A DNA stretch of 64,000 nucleotides, taken from the NCBI GenBank assembly GCA_022600955.1, contig JAHZJK010000001.1, positions 124,001 through 188,000 on the forward strand, read 5' to 3'. This document shows, in pieces, positions 42,444 to 50,835 of this stretch. Made by a program: the position numbers and the translations under genes. This stretch comes from Gammaproteobacteria bacterium (GTDB lineage: Bacteria > Pseudomonadota > Gammaproteobacteria > Steroidobacterales > Woeseiaceae). The notes under the pieces were generated by a model that was given only the letters and a program-made list of their open reading frames with translations, was not told where the DNA came from and did no database searches. Positions within the stretch are counted from its first letter, which is position 1, and each line of letters starts with the position of its first letter.

Positions 42444-43812
42444 CAGAAATCTGCGAAGCCTGCTTAAGGATGCTGCGGAGCGCGGCGTACAGTACAGGGA
42501 GGCCAGTCTGGAGCGACACGTCGCACCCAGGCCAGAAGCCGTCGCTGCGACCGCGGAGTTTGTTGAGCCCATGCCCGACGCAGGTACGAGTGACGCAGAG
42601 GTGTTACGAATACTTGATGAAATTGGGTCGCCAGCGACAGTCAATATGGTTGGCCCGCGATACTTCGGCTTCGTGATTGGAGGTTCTCTGCCAGTGACGG
42701 TTGCAAGCAACTGGTTAACTGCCGCCTGGGACCAAAACGTCGGGATGCATGAAGTCACACCAGCGACGGCGACATTGGAGCGCGTCGCAATGAGCTGGAT
42801 GCTCGATATGTTCGGCTTGCCAGGTGATAGCGCTGCGGCATTTGTTACCGGTGCCACGGTGGCGAATTTTACGGCTCTCGCTGCGGCAAGAAACCGGGTC
42901 TTTAATGATGCGGGCTGGAATGTTGAGGCCGACGGTCTCATCGGCGCACCTGCTCTAACTGTGATTGTTTCTGCGGAGACTCACCCAACAGTTTTCAAGT
43001 CGCTTGGCATGCTGGGATTCGGTCGTAACCGGGTCTTACGCGCGCCGGTAGATGGACAGGGACGTATCGACATTGCTCGTTTTCCGGAATTTGATGGCCC
43101 AACGATTATTTGCACGCAGGCAGGGAACGTAAACACCGGTGCGTTTGACCCGGTCGGCGAAATATGCGCTTTGGCTAAGCCGAAAGGCGCGTGGGTCCAT
43201 GTTGATGGTGCATTCGGACTGTGGGCGGCTGCATCGCGCGAACTTGAGCATTTGTGTTCTGATTTCGCTGCTGCGGATTCCTGGGCAACAGACGCGCACA
43301 AATGGTTGAACGTACCGTATGACAGCGGCATTGCATTTGTGCGAGATACGGCGGCACTAAAGTCGGCGATGTCCATCACAGCAGAATACCTGATGACTGA
43401 TTCAGAATTCCGGAATCCGTCCGACTTCACCCCTGAACTGTCACGACGCGCACGTGGCGTGGACGTGTGGGCCGCATTGAAGTCTCTGGGTCGGGATGGA
43501 GTCGCCAACATGATCGACACATGCTGCGCGAATGCGCGGCGTTTCGCGACAGGCCTCGAGGGCGCCGGGTACGAAGTTCTGAATGATGTCGTTCTCAACC
43601 AGGTTCTGGTTTCATTTGGTGATGACGCGAGCAATCGTCAAATCATCGATGCCATACAGGCCGACGGCACATGCTGGTGCGGCGTCACTGTCTGGCAAGG
43701 AAAGACGGCGATGCGCATCAGTGTTTGTAACTGGTCCACAACGGCGGCCGATGTCGATCTCAGTCTCGAAGCGACCATCCGGATCGCCAGGCAAAACGCA
43801 TTGCGGAGTTAG
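42433..43812 (+). CDS. PLP-dependent decarboxylase (group II)
   Basis: 459 residues from the ATG at 42433. The PLP lysine is in DAHKWLNVPYDSG, HVDGAFGLW supplies the cofactor aspartate, and SAETHPTVFKSLG is typical of the aromatic-amino-acid/glutamate decarboxylase group. A substrate cannot be assigned; some group members are amine-forming aldehyde synthases. It overlaps the MFS gene and is two bases from the oxidoreductase gene, so a three-gene catabolic unit is likely. Confidence 0.9.
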   Translation: MPDNRNLRSLLKDAAERGVQYREASLERHVAPRPEAVAATAEFVEPMPDAGTSDAEVLRILDEIGSPATVNMVGPRYFGFVIGGSLPVTVASNWLTAAWDQNVGMHEVTPATATLERVAMSWMLDMFGLPGDSAAAFVTGATVANFTALAAARNRVFNDAGWNVEADGLIGAPALTVIVSAETHPTVFKSLGMLGFGRNRVLRAPVDGQGRIDIARFPEFDGPTIICTQAGNVNTGAFDPVGEICALAKPKGAWVHVDGAFGLWAAASRELEHLCSDFAAADSWATDAHKWLNVPYDSGIAFVRDTAALKSAMSITAEYLMTDSEFRNPSDFTPELSRRARGVDVWAALKSLGRDGVANMIDTCCANARRFATGLEGAGYEVLNDVVLNQVLVSFGDDASNRQIIDAIQADGTCWCGVTVWQGKTAMRISVCNWSTTAADVDLSLEATIRIARQNALRS

Positions 43813-43814
43813 TC

Positions 43815-45164
43815 TTGAGCAAGCGCCTTTATGACGACAACCTGTACCTCTTTGATACACCGCAGCGCAGTTATTGGGAGGCGACCGCGGGAAACACCAG
43901 GCTGGACGCGAGTCCCCTCAAGGGCGATCAAAGCTGCGATGTCGCGGTTATTGGTGGTGGCTATACGGGACTTTCTGCCGCTCTGCACCTGGCGAGAGAC
44001 TACAACATCGATGTCAGGGTACTTGAGGCAGGGCATATAGGCTGGGGTGCATCTGGACGAAATGGCGGATTCTGTTGTCCCGGTGGCACTGGCGTCGATA
44101 GCCACGACATGACCAGGATGGTCGGTCTTGAAGCGGTCAGGGAGTATTACCGTGCCCAGGTTCAGGCTGTGGAGCTGGTGAGGGCGTTGGCTGAAGAAGA
44201 GGCAATAGACTTGCAGTCGCAAGGTGACGCCGAACTGGTGGTTGCTCATACAGCAAAAGCATTTGATCGCATCAAGCGCGATCACAACATGATGAGTACG
44301 CAGCTGGGTCTGGAGTCCGAACTGCTCAGTCCTGGTGACGTACGCGAGCGCTATTACGATTCTGCCGAAAACCATGGGGGGCTGGTTTCGAAGCCGGCAT
44401 TCGGTTTGCATCCACTGCGCTACTGTCAAGGTCTTGCCGCTGCAGCAGAGCGGCGTGGCGCCGTTTTGCACCAGCACAGCGAGGTGTTGAACTGGAGCAA
44501 GACCGAAGATGGCAACCATCGACTGTCCACCGCTGGCGGCATGATAAAAGCCAGGCGCGTCATCTTCGCTGCGAACGGGTTCATGCCGGAGGACCTGCAC
44601 GAAAAATTCTATGCGCGCACATTGCCAGTGATAAGCGCGATTATCGTTACTCGTCCGCTTAGCGATGATGAACGCGCAGCGCACCGCTGGGTAACGCAAC
44701 ATCCTGCAATCAATTCGCGCCGCATCCTGAACTACTTCAGGATGCTTCCGGACAATCGTTTCATGTTTGGTGGTCGCGGCCACACGACCGGGCATCCTCA
44801 GGGAGAGCGGGAAACATATCGACGACTGCAGAACTTGCTGGCAGAGTTGTGGCCACACTGGGCGCAAGCCGAGATCGAGTATCGCTGGCACGGATTGATT
44901 TGCATGACGGGCTCTCTGAGCCCGGCGCTGGGTCAGCTCGACGACGATAGCAGCGTTTTATTCGCGCATGGCTACCACGGCAATGGTGTGAACAATGCGA
45001 CCTGGTCGGGCAAGCAACTTGCAGATTGGATTGGGACTGGCAGTTCGCCTGAGCTACCGGGAATTATGCGCGGGATTGGCCGCAAATACCCGTTGGCCGG
45101 GATGCGACTGAAATACCTGCAGTTGGGCATCGCGGTCTCATCCTGGCTGGATCGGACGCGCTAG
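43815..45164 (+). CDS. FAD-dependent amine/amino-acid oxidoreductase (PuuB/DadA-like)
   Basis: 449 residues from a TTG at 43815, which has CGGAG upstream. DVAVIGGGYTGLSAALHLAR is the FAD-binding motif, GWGASGRNGGF the second conserved block, and GYHGNGVNNATWSGK the C-terminal one. The N-terminal LYDDNLYLFDTPQRSYWEAT resembles gamma-glutamylputrescine oxidase-type enzymes. It may oxidise the amine made by the adjacent decarboxylase. Confidence 0.9.
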   Translation: MSKRLYDDNLYLFDTPQRSYWEATAGNTRLDASPLKGDQSCDVAVIGGGYTGLSAALHLARDYNIDVRVLEAGHIGWGASGRNGGFCCPGGTGVDSHDMTRMVGLEAVREYYRAQVQAVELVRALAEEEAIDLQSQGDAELVVAHTAKAFDRIKRDHNMMSTQLGLESELLSPGDVRERYYDSAENHGGLVSKPAFGLHPLRYCQGLAAAAERRGAVLHQHSEVLNWSKTEDGNHRLSTAGGMIKARRVIFAANGFMPEDLHEKFYARTLPVISAIIVTRPLSDDERAAHRWVTQHPAINSRRILNYFRMLPDNRFMFGGRGHTTGHPQGERETYRRLQNLLAELWPHWAQAEIEYRWHGLICMTGSLSPALGQLDDDSSVLFAHGYHGNGVNNATWSGKQLADWIGTGSSPELPGIMRGIGRKYPLAGMRLKYLQLGIAVSSWLDRTR

Positions 45165-45820
45165 AAGTTGTATACGAATCCAAGCGACACAACGGGCCAT
45201 GCTTTGTAATCGCTGACTTCGTCTTCGATCTCCAGGCGTTCCGCTTCCAAAGCATCTATGAACACCTGCTGGCCGGCCGCGTTGCCGTCTGCCTCCAGCG
45301 TGACGATCGGCTCGCCTTGCCACAACACGCCGAAATCAAGGTTGAGTCCGACCTTATCGAACACCTCGAAATCGAATCCCATGCCAAAATATGGCGCGGT
45401 GTCGCTGAATGATGTGACGCTTCTGAGTGTGCCGATGTCTGCCGCGGTAAACGGTACACCGCCGATGTTCAGATTGGCGCCACCGGTATCGGCGCTCACC
45501 ATCTGCAGCTCGTTGCCGTTTGAAAAGATTCCTGCGGTGACGCGAAAGGGGCTGAGCGGAAAGCGAAAATTCCCGGTCGCGTAGTAGCTGTCAAGGGCGA
45601 ACGTCGCGTTGTAATTGATGCCGGCCTGAGACCCACTGTCTTCAAAGTCATAGGCGTTTGCGCCAACACGAACATCCAGCCAGTCTATTGGGCTCCAGCG
45701 ACCCTCGACACCCAGGCCGAGCGTACCGGCTTTTACACCAACACCGTAGTCGGCATTCGCCGCGCCGGATGTGGCCAGAAGTACAGCGGCCAATGCCGCT
45801 TTCGCAAGATTCGTGTTCAT
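45161..45820 (-). CDS. Outer-membrane beta-barrel-like protein
   Basis: 219 residues from the ATG at 45820 (AGGA nine bases upstream), signal peptide NTNLAKAALAAVLLATSGAANA. The rest alternates polar and hydrophobic residues (YGVGVKAGTLGLGVEGRWSP, then WPVVSLGFVYNF) and ends in phenylalanine, the usual outer-membrane sorting signal. A family name cannot be given. Confidence 0.82.
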   Translation of the reverse strand: MNTNLAKAALAAVLLATSGAANADYGVGVKAGTLGLGVEGRWSPIDWLDVRVGANAYDFEDSGSQAGINYNATFALDSYYATGNFRFPLSPFRVTAGIFSNGNELQMVSADTGGANLNIGGVPFTAADIGTLRSVTSFSDTAPYFGMGFDFEVFDKVGLNLDFGVLWQGEPIVTLEADGNAAGQQVFIDALEAERLEIEDEVSDYKAWPVVSLGFVYNF

Positions 45821-46034
45821 GGCTGTTCCTGATTCGCCTGACGTGTTCAATGAGTCGAAATCCTATCGTTACGTCACATTGTTGACTGTGCGATGTATCA
45901 CAAGCCCGGCCATTGCTCCGGAATATGTCAAATTGAATGAATTGCCCTGATTCGCCAGCGGCCGGCAGGGCTCTAAGCGCCTAGCGTTGTGGGTGCGCAG
46001 GAAGCGCGTTTAATAGCAATCAAAGGAGAATGCA

Positions 46035-46268
46035 ATGCGAGAACTCACGGCGAACGAGATGCAGTTTGTTGTTGGCGGTTTTGGGTGCCATGCAGGTGCT
46101 GCTGGCGGTTCCGGTAGTGGCTCAGGCGACGACGCGGGCGGCGACAGCGGCAATAGCTACGGTGGCGTTTCAGATACCACTTCGGTTGGCGACGACATCA
46201 TCAATATCTACGAAGGCCTGGTACAAGCGACCTCGCACATTATCGAGAGGGTGGCGACGTCGTTTTAA
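46035..46268 (+). CDS. Double-glycine leader peptide, microcin/colicin-V type
   Basis: 77 residues, AGGAG six bases upstream. Residues 1-15 (MRELTANEMQFVVGG) are a double-glycine leader of the colicin V/class II type: MRELT, E8, hydrophobic 9/11/12, GG14-15. Cleavage would leave a 62-residue core that is Gly/Ser/Asp rich at first and ends in an amphipathic segment (DIINIYEGLVQATSHIIERV). One cysteine (C18). Such leaders are cut by C39-peptidase ABC exporters, none of which is in the window. A terminator follows 10 bp after the stop, so it is monocistronic. Either a bacteriocin-like or signalling peptide. Confidence 0.82.
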   Translation: MRELTANEMQFVVGGFGCHAGAAGGSGSGSGDDAGGDSGNSYGGVSDTTSVGDDIINIYEGLVQATSHIIERVATSF

Positions 46269-46278
46269 GCATGCGATC

Positions 46279-46314
46279 GCCGGGGCGGTTACGCTGCCTC
46301 GGCGGTTTTTTTTT
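46279..46314 (+). terminator. Intrinsic terminator of the leader-peptide gene
   Basis: GCCGGGGCGG pairs with CTGCCTCGGC (46279-46288 with 46294-46303) across the loop TTACG, with two G-U pairs, followed by GG and nine T residues. The hairpin spans the stop codon of the convergent CPBP gene, whose last lysine codons come from the T-run. Confidence 0.92.
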
Positions 46315-47113
46315 CAATGACGGGCTTTGCGAGCAACCATACAATGCCGGCAATAGCATGTAGTCCGATCACGAGCGCAGCCAGTCCGGGTGCCAGCCGC
46401 GGCAATGAATCGATTGCCGGATTCCAGTGGCCCGAGAGACAGCGCCAGTCGAACTGGATCAGACCATTCACAGTCGCATGCGCCACGACGCTACTCCAAA
46501 GCGATCCTGTCGCCCAAAACAGTGTGCCGAAAACGATCCCTGCAAATGCGGCGAAAGCCCAACTGTCAGGACGGTGAAAGGCCATAAAAACGAGTGCTGA
46601 TGTCAGCACCGCGAGTACGGGGGCGCACTGATCCAGCGCGCCCATGACTACGCCCCGATGAATAATCTCTTCAATGATTGGCACAAGCAGTACCATTACC
46701 AAGACGCCTAACAGCAGTAGTTCGGTAGCGGGACAATCGAAGCCGAAACTGGGGCCGACAATCGCGTTAGCATCTGTGTTGACATATCGGCCGAAGGAAA
46801 CACTGGCAATCAACTCGCACCAGGCAACAACACGCAAAAGTATGCCGACGAGTATCGCGCGCAATACAATGCGGCTGCTCAGATGTTGTCGCTGAAACAG
46901 ACTGGCGACATAGTTTTTGTCGGTCGGCCACAAAGGGCATAGCAACAACAGCAGGATTACCGGTACCACGAGATAAGACAGGTCGGTCGCCGTGGTCGAT
47001 GGAATTCCGCGGTCCCGGAGTGCAACCAATAGCCAGGAACGCACAACAAGCGCGGCGATGGTTGCGAGCACTGCGACGGCGAGGGTTTTTCGTGAGACGG
47101 AGGCGACTGGCAT
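46289..47113 (-). CDS. CPBP intramembrane glutamic endopeptidase
   Basis: 274 residues with about eight hydrophobic segments. The motifs EEIIHRGVV (EExxxR), FMAFHRPD and AHATVNGL are the CPBP (Abi/CAAX) active-site set. Members process or give immunity to bacteriocins in Gram-positive bacteria and act in prenyl-protein-type processing elsewhere. It is tail to tail with the double-glycine peptide, so a functional link is possible but not shown, since the two are not cotranscribed. Confidence 0.9.
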   Translation of the reverse strand: MPVASVSRKTLAVAVLATIAALVVRSWLLVALRDRGIPSTTATDLSYLVVPVILLLLLCPLWPTDKNYVASLFQRQHLSSRIVLRAILVGILLRVVAWCELIASVSFGRYVNTDANAIVGPSFGFDCPATELLLLGVLVMVLLVPIIEEIIHRGVVMGALDQCAPVLAVLTSALVFMAFHRPDSWAFAAFAGIVFGTLFWATGSLWSSVVAHATVNGLIQFDWRCLSGHWNPAIDSLPRLAPGLAALVIGLHAIAGIVWLLAKPVIEKKTAEAA

Positions 47114-47214
47114 CCGAGTGACACTGACTGAGAGGCCGGCGTATTGCAGCAGGCAAATCTCCGGCTTTCACGGATTTACTCGCTGCCCAATCACTGACCT
47201 TTGCTGACACGGGC

Positions 47215-48687
47215 CTAGCCGGTTCGTCGTGAGGCAGCCTTTTTCATATTCGCTTCAGGGTGATCGAGTTTGGTAAGGATATGGTCGAGCTTCTTACTTA
47301 TCTTCGTCTGTATCCGAATCATTTCAATCTTCGGCCAGGTAGCTTTTTCGCCCATTTCAATCAACTCGATGACTTCCTCGATAGAACGATGCGCCAGCAA
47401 CCGAAGCGGATTGAACAAGCGCCGGTCCGGCAGGATATTGATGTCACCAAAATAGTCCTGATTGATGATGCTCAGCCCGATATTGGTAAATCGATTGACC
47501 GTCGCATTCCAGGCAAGCGGCTTCTCGAGTAGCGAAGCGCTTGCATTCAGCCACTCGCGCGCCGTGCGGCCCGCGGCGTGTTTTACTGTTGTCAGCGGAT
47601 CCTTCTTCCTTTTTGTATCGGTTACAAAAGGAAAAATGTGCGGGTTTACCTGGCTGACAACAAAATGGTTGACGCCGTAAATGCGCGACAAGCGCTTCGC
47701 CGGCAGATCATCGCTCAGGGAGCCATCGACCCAGCGCCGCGACGGAAGGTAAGGTTGCTTCTTGCCCGCGTCGTTTTTGGCGGCAAGTGCTACAGGCGGA
47801 TAGAAGCCAGGCACAGCGGCAGAAGCCATGACAGCCTCCCGGACGTAGACATTTGGCGTCGTGATGGCATTCATCAGGCGCGATGTCTGGTGTTTTTCCG
47901 CCGCGGCGATTGAAACATTCAAGTGCCGTCCAGTGCATTCGAAAGCTTCCTGGAAGGTAACGTCCGGAATGAGGCGATTGAGCGCCTCTTGCACGTCCTC
48001 GATCGGCGTCACTTGTGGCCGGAACATTTCGAAACGCTGAAACAGGCCCTCGTCACGTTTGATTTCCTGAACAAGGTTCTCCGGCTCAAATACTTTTTGA
48101 ATTTCCTTGTCACTGCGGGTACTAACGAGGGCACCTACGACAGCACCGCCACTGCTGCCCGACAGGATGTCCGGTAAAACGCCTTCCAGCCAGAGCGCTT
48201 TTACGACCCCTATGTGGAAGAACAGCAATGATCCGGCGCCGCTCATCATGAGTGACGAACAACCGTAGCAATGACGAGCTCGTCGGAAGAAGTCCAGCCG
48301 ATCGTCGAGAGGAATATCTCGCGCCTTGTTGCTGGCCAGCAAGTCCAGTGCACTGGCAACTTCGTCAACGTATTCGACGATCAGTTTCTTGGTGCTAAAA
48401 TTCGCTTTGCCATACAGCGCAGAATTCCCCATGCCGTCGATGTTGCCGTGGATCCCCTCATTAAGCGCGAAGAGAACGCCAGCGTAGTCGTTGTTTTTCT
48501 TCAGGCGACGCAATCGTTTCAGCCGACGGCGGATAGACTCGTAGTCGAAGTGCTTTGACTCATCCGAGTCTTGCCACTGCAGAACGCCGGATTCCTTGTC
48601 GTGCGCGATTGCCGCGGTCTTCCACTCGTCATAAGTGGACGCGGTCGCCATATCTTCTTTTAGACGTCGAGTTGCTGAGGTGAACAT
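47215..48687 (-). CDS. Patatin-like phospholipase with N-terminal DUF3336
   Basis: 490 residues. The N-terminal ~130 residues fit DUF3336, seen in lipases of the yeast Tgl3/4/5 type. The patatin domain has the oxyanion loop MSGAGSLLFFHIG, the nucleophile GSSGG and the dyad aspartate in WVDGSLSDD. It should hydrolyse acyl esters of lipids in the cytosol or at the membrane. The alkane hydroxylase gene ends 45 bp beyond on the same strand. Confidence 0.92.
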   Translation of the reverse strand: MFTSATRRLKEDMATASTYDEWKTAAIAHDKESGVLQWQDSDESKHFDYESIRRRLKRLRRLKKNNDYAGVLFALNEGIHGNIDGMGNSALYGKANFSTKKLIVEYVDEVASALDLLASNKARDIPLDDRLDFFRRARHCYGCSSLMMSGAGSLLFFHIGVVKALWLEGVLPDILSGSSGGAVVGALVSTRSDKEIQKVFEPENLVQEIKRDEGLFQRFEMFRPQVTPIEDVQEALNRLIPDVTFQEAFECTGRHLNVSIAAAEKHQTSRLMNAITTPNVYVREAVMASAAVPGFYPPVALAAKNDAGKKQPYLPSRRWVDGSLSDDLPAKRLSRIYGVNHFVVSQVNPHIFPFVTDTKRKKDPLTTVKHAAGRTAREWLNASASLLEKPLAWNATVNRFTNIGLSIINQDYFGDINILPDRRLFNPLRLLAHRSIEEVIELIEMGEKATWPKIEMIRIQTKISKKLDHILTKLDHPEANMKKAASRRTG

Positions 48688-48733
48688 GTGCGGGTTGGCA
48701 CTCCGTTGCGCGTATGCCGCTCAGGATACACGG

Positions 48734-49954
48734 TTACTTCAGTCCGGGCAGGTCGGTATACGTTGGTTCGACCATTTTGTCACGGCCCCATTTGAGAAAG
48801 ATCGAAGCATGTGCGCTGGGTTCTATATTGACGTTGTCCAGATTGCCATCGACATGCGGCAAGGCCATAAGGCGTTTGTCCATTGCGCGAAACCAGAGCC
48901 AGGGTATGTAAGCGAGCACATACATGCCGAAGTAGCCATTTGGCAGCTGTGGCAAATCATCGAAATGTCGTAGTGACTGAAAGCGTCGCAAGGGATGGGC
49001 GTGGTGATCTGAATGGCGTTCCAGGTGGAACAGGACAAGATTGCTGAAGATGTGATTGCTGTTCCACGAATGATGTGGAAGACATTTTTCCAGTTTTCCA
49101 TCAGCGTTTTTCTTGCGCAGCAGCCCATAGTGCTCGATGTAGTTGGCACTGGTCAGCTGCCAGTAGGCGAATGCATTGTGAATGAGCAGAAAAGGAATGA
49201 CCTTCCAGCCGAATACCAGCAGCATTCCCAGGCTGACCAGAAGCGTAATCGCATAGGATTGCAGAATCTGGTTGTTCGGGTGCCAGGCGGACTTGCCGCG
49301 GCTTTCGAGCCGCTCGGTTTCTATAGCCCATGCGCCTCGAAATGCGCCGGGAATCTCCCGTGCAGCAAAACGATAGATACTTTCTCCCATACGCGAACTG
49401 GCAGGGTCCTGGAGAGTCGAAACATACTTGTGGTGACCGCGATTGTGTTCGATAGAAAAATGGCCGTACGCCGGAACCGTAAGCACGATTTTTGCCAGCA
49501 GTTTTTCCAGCTTTGAGTTCTTGTGCCCCATCTCGTGACCAGTATTGATTGCCAGTCCGGCCGTCAGCCCGGCGAACATTGCGAGAGCGATGAACGCCCA
49601 CCAACTTATTGGCTGTGTGGATGCGTACCAGGCGGCGAAGATCAGAGTTATGAAATGCAGCGGGACGACGGCATACGTCAGTCGTCGGTAATAGGGGTCG
49701 CGGTCGAGTTGCATGACAACTTCTTCGGGCGGGTTGTTGCTGTCTTCACCAATCAGCCAGTCAATGGCAGGTGCCAGCAGGTAGTTGGACAGCAGCGGCA
49801 GCAGGATCCAAGCCTCGTGGCCGGTTGATACATGCAGCCAGACCGCAACAAATGGTTGCAATGGATAGATGACTGACAAGAACCAGAGCCAGCGTTTCTT
49901 GTCGACATAATGGATCGCTTGTCCGTCAGGCAATGTGCCTGTATAGCCTTTCAT
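48734..49954 (-). CDS. alkB: Alkane 1-monooxygenase
   Basis: 406 residues from the ATG at 49954; an upstream ATG at 50005 adds 17 residues with no clear benefit. Four histidine motifs of the di-iron membrane hydroxylases are present: NTGHEMGHK, EHNRGHHKYV, NYIEHYG and ERHSDHHAHP, among six hydrophobic segments. It hydroxylates alkanes or related fatty compounds at the terminal carbon, using rubredoxin. No rubredoxin, reductase or alkane regulator gene is adjacent. Confidence 0.94.
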   Translation of the reverse strand: MKGYTGTLPDGQAIHYVDKKRWLWFLSVIYPLQPFVAVWLHVSTGHEAWILLPLLSNYLLAPAIDWLIGEDSNNPPEEVVMQLDRDPYYRRLTYAVVPLHFITLIFAAWYASTQPISWWAFIALAMFAGLTAGLAINTGHEMGHKNSKLEKLLAKIVLTVPAYGHFSIEHNRGHHKYVSTLQDPASSRMGESIYRFAAREIPGAFRGAWAIETERLESRGKSAWHPNNQILQSYAITLLVSLGMLLVFGWKVIPFLLIHNAFAYWQLTSANYIEHYGLLRKKNADGKLEKCLPHHSWNSNHIFSNLVLFHLERHSDHHAHPLRRFQSLRHFDDLPQLPNGYFGMYVLAYIPWLWFRAMDKRLMALPHVDGNLDNVNIEPSAHASIFLKWGRDKMVEPTYTDLPGLK

Positions 49955-50231
49955 GGAAGCATCGGTCCTCAAAGTGTCGACAAAATATACAATTCCGGCC
50001 CGCATTCGCTTTTTATCAGTTGTATGAGGCAGCGGAACGAAGATTGCTCTATATTAGACTATCGGCAAGCGTTTCGAAGGTTGTTATCGACCTTTATTTT
50101 CGGCGTAGTGACGGTTGTAACAGTTGCCTTACGCGCAGGAAATGGAAACAATACGCTGAATTCGGAGTCTCAATAAGAACGCACGCCGCAATGGCCGACG
50201 ATAATCACGGACGAAGAGTAGTTACCAGACA

Positions 50232-50705
50232 ATGCAGGAAGTAAGCGAAGTCTCAATCAACAGTTGTCCGTTACGGGCCGTAACTGATCGCCGCACGTTT
50301 TCCTGGCGAACGGTATTTTTCGGATTCATGCGCTCGCGGCGCCACACCCACCGGCGGGAAGTGGATGACGACGTTATCTTTCTCGACTGGCACCATCCCT
50401 GGTTGTTCTTCCTGGCAACTGGCACGATGCTGCTGTCCTGTGCCGATGCTTTCCTCACGCTGCAGTTGCTCAATGGTGGCATGGTCGAGGCGAACCCGGT
50501 GATGCGGGCGGCAATGTCACAAAGTACATTGGTGTTCACAAGTACCAAGCTTGCCCTGACAGCATTTGGCATCCTGGTACTCGTCTATCTTGCCAAGTCT
50601 CATTTTCTAAACCGCTTTCGAACCGGCCTGCTCCTGACCGTAATGTTTTCGGGATATTGCTGCCTGGTCTGCTATGAGCTCGTCAATCTGTTTGCAATGA
50701 TGTGA
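50232..50705 (+). CDS. DUF5658 membrane protein
   Basis: 157 residues. A basic N-terminus is followed by three hydrophobic segments (about 58-78, 100-120 and 128-152). DAFLTLQLLNGGMVEANPVM is the conserved block of DUF5658. Function unknown. It is separate from sucA, 130 bp downstream, and divergent from alkB. Confidence 0.85.
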   Translation: MQEVSEVSINSCPLRAVTDRRTFSWRTVFFGFMRSRRHTHRREVDDDVIFLDWHHPWLFFLATGTMLLSCADAFLTLQLLNGGMVEANPVMRAAMSQSTLVFTSTKLALTAFGILVLVYLAKSHFLNRFRTGLLLTVMFSGYCCLVCYELVNLFAMM

Positions 50706-50835
50706 GCTCGGTCGAAGTTCTCGCTTGTTTGGATTCCTTCCAGACGGCGCTTGGGATAAACTAGCGCGCATCGCGCGGGGCTCCCGGATTGCCTCGTTTA
50801 CTTGCCCGGCAAGGGACCTGTAAACTCCTGAAAAC

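Noticed and set aside
45828..45956. 11-bp direct repeat CCTGATTCGCC upstream of the leader-peptide gene
   Set aside because: Only two copies 118 bp apart, without symmetry or a clear relation to a promoter; likely chance.
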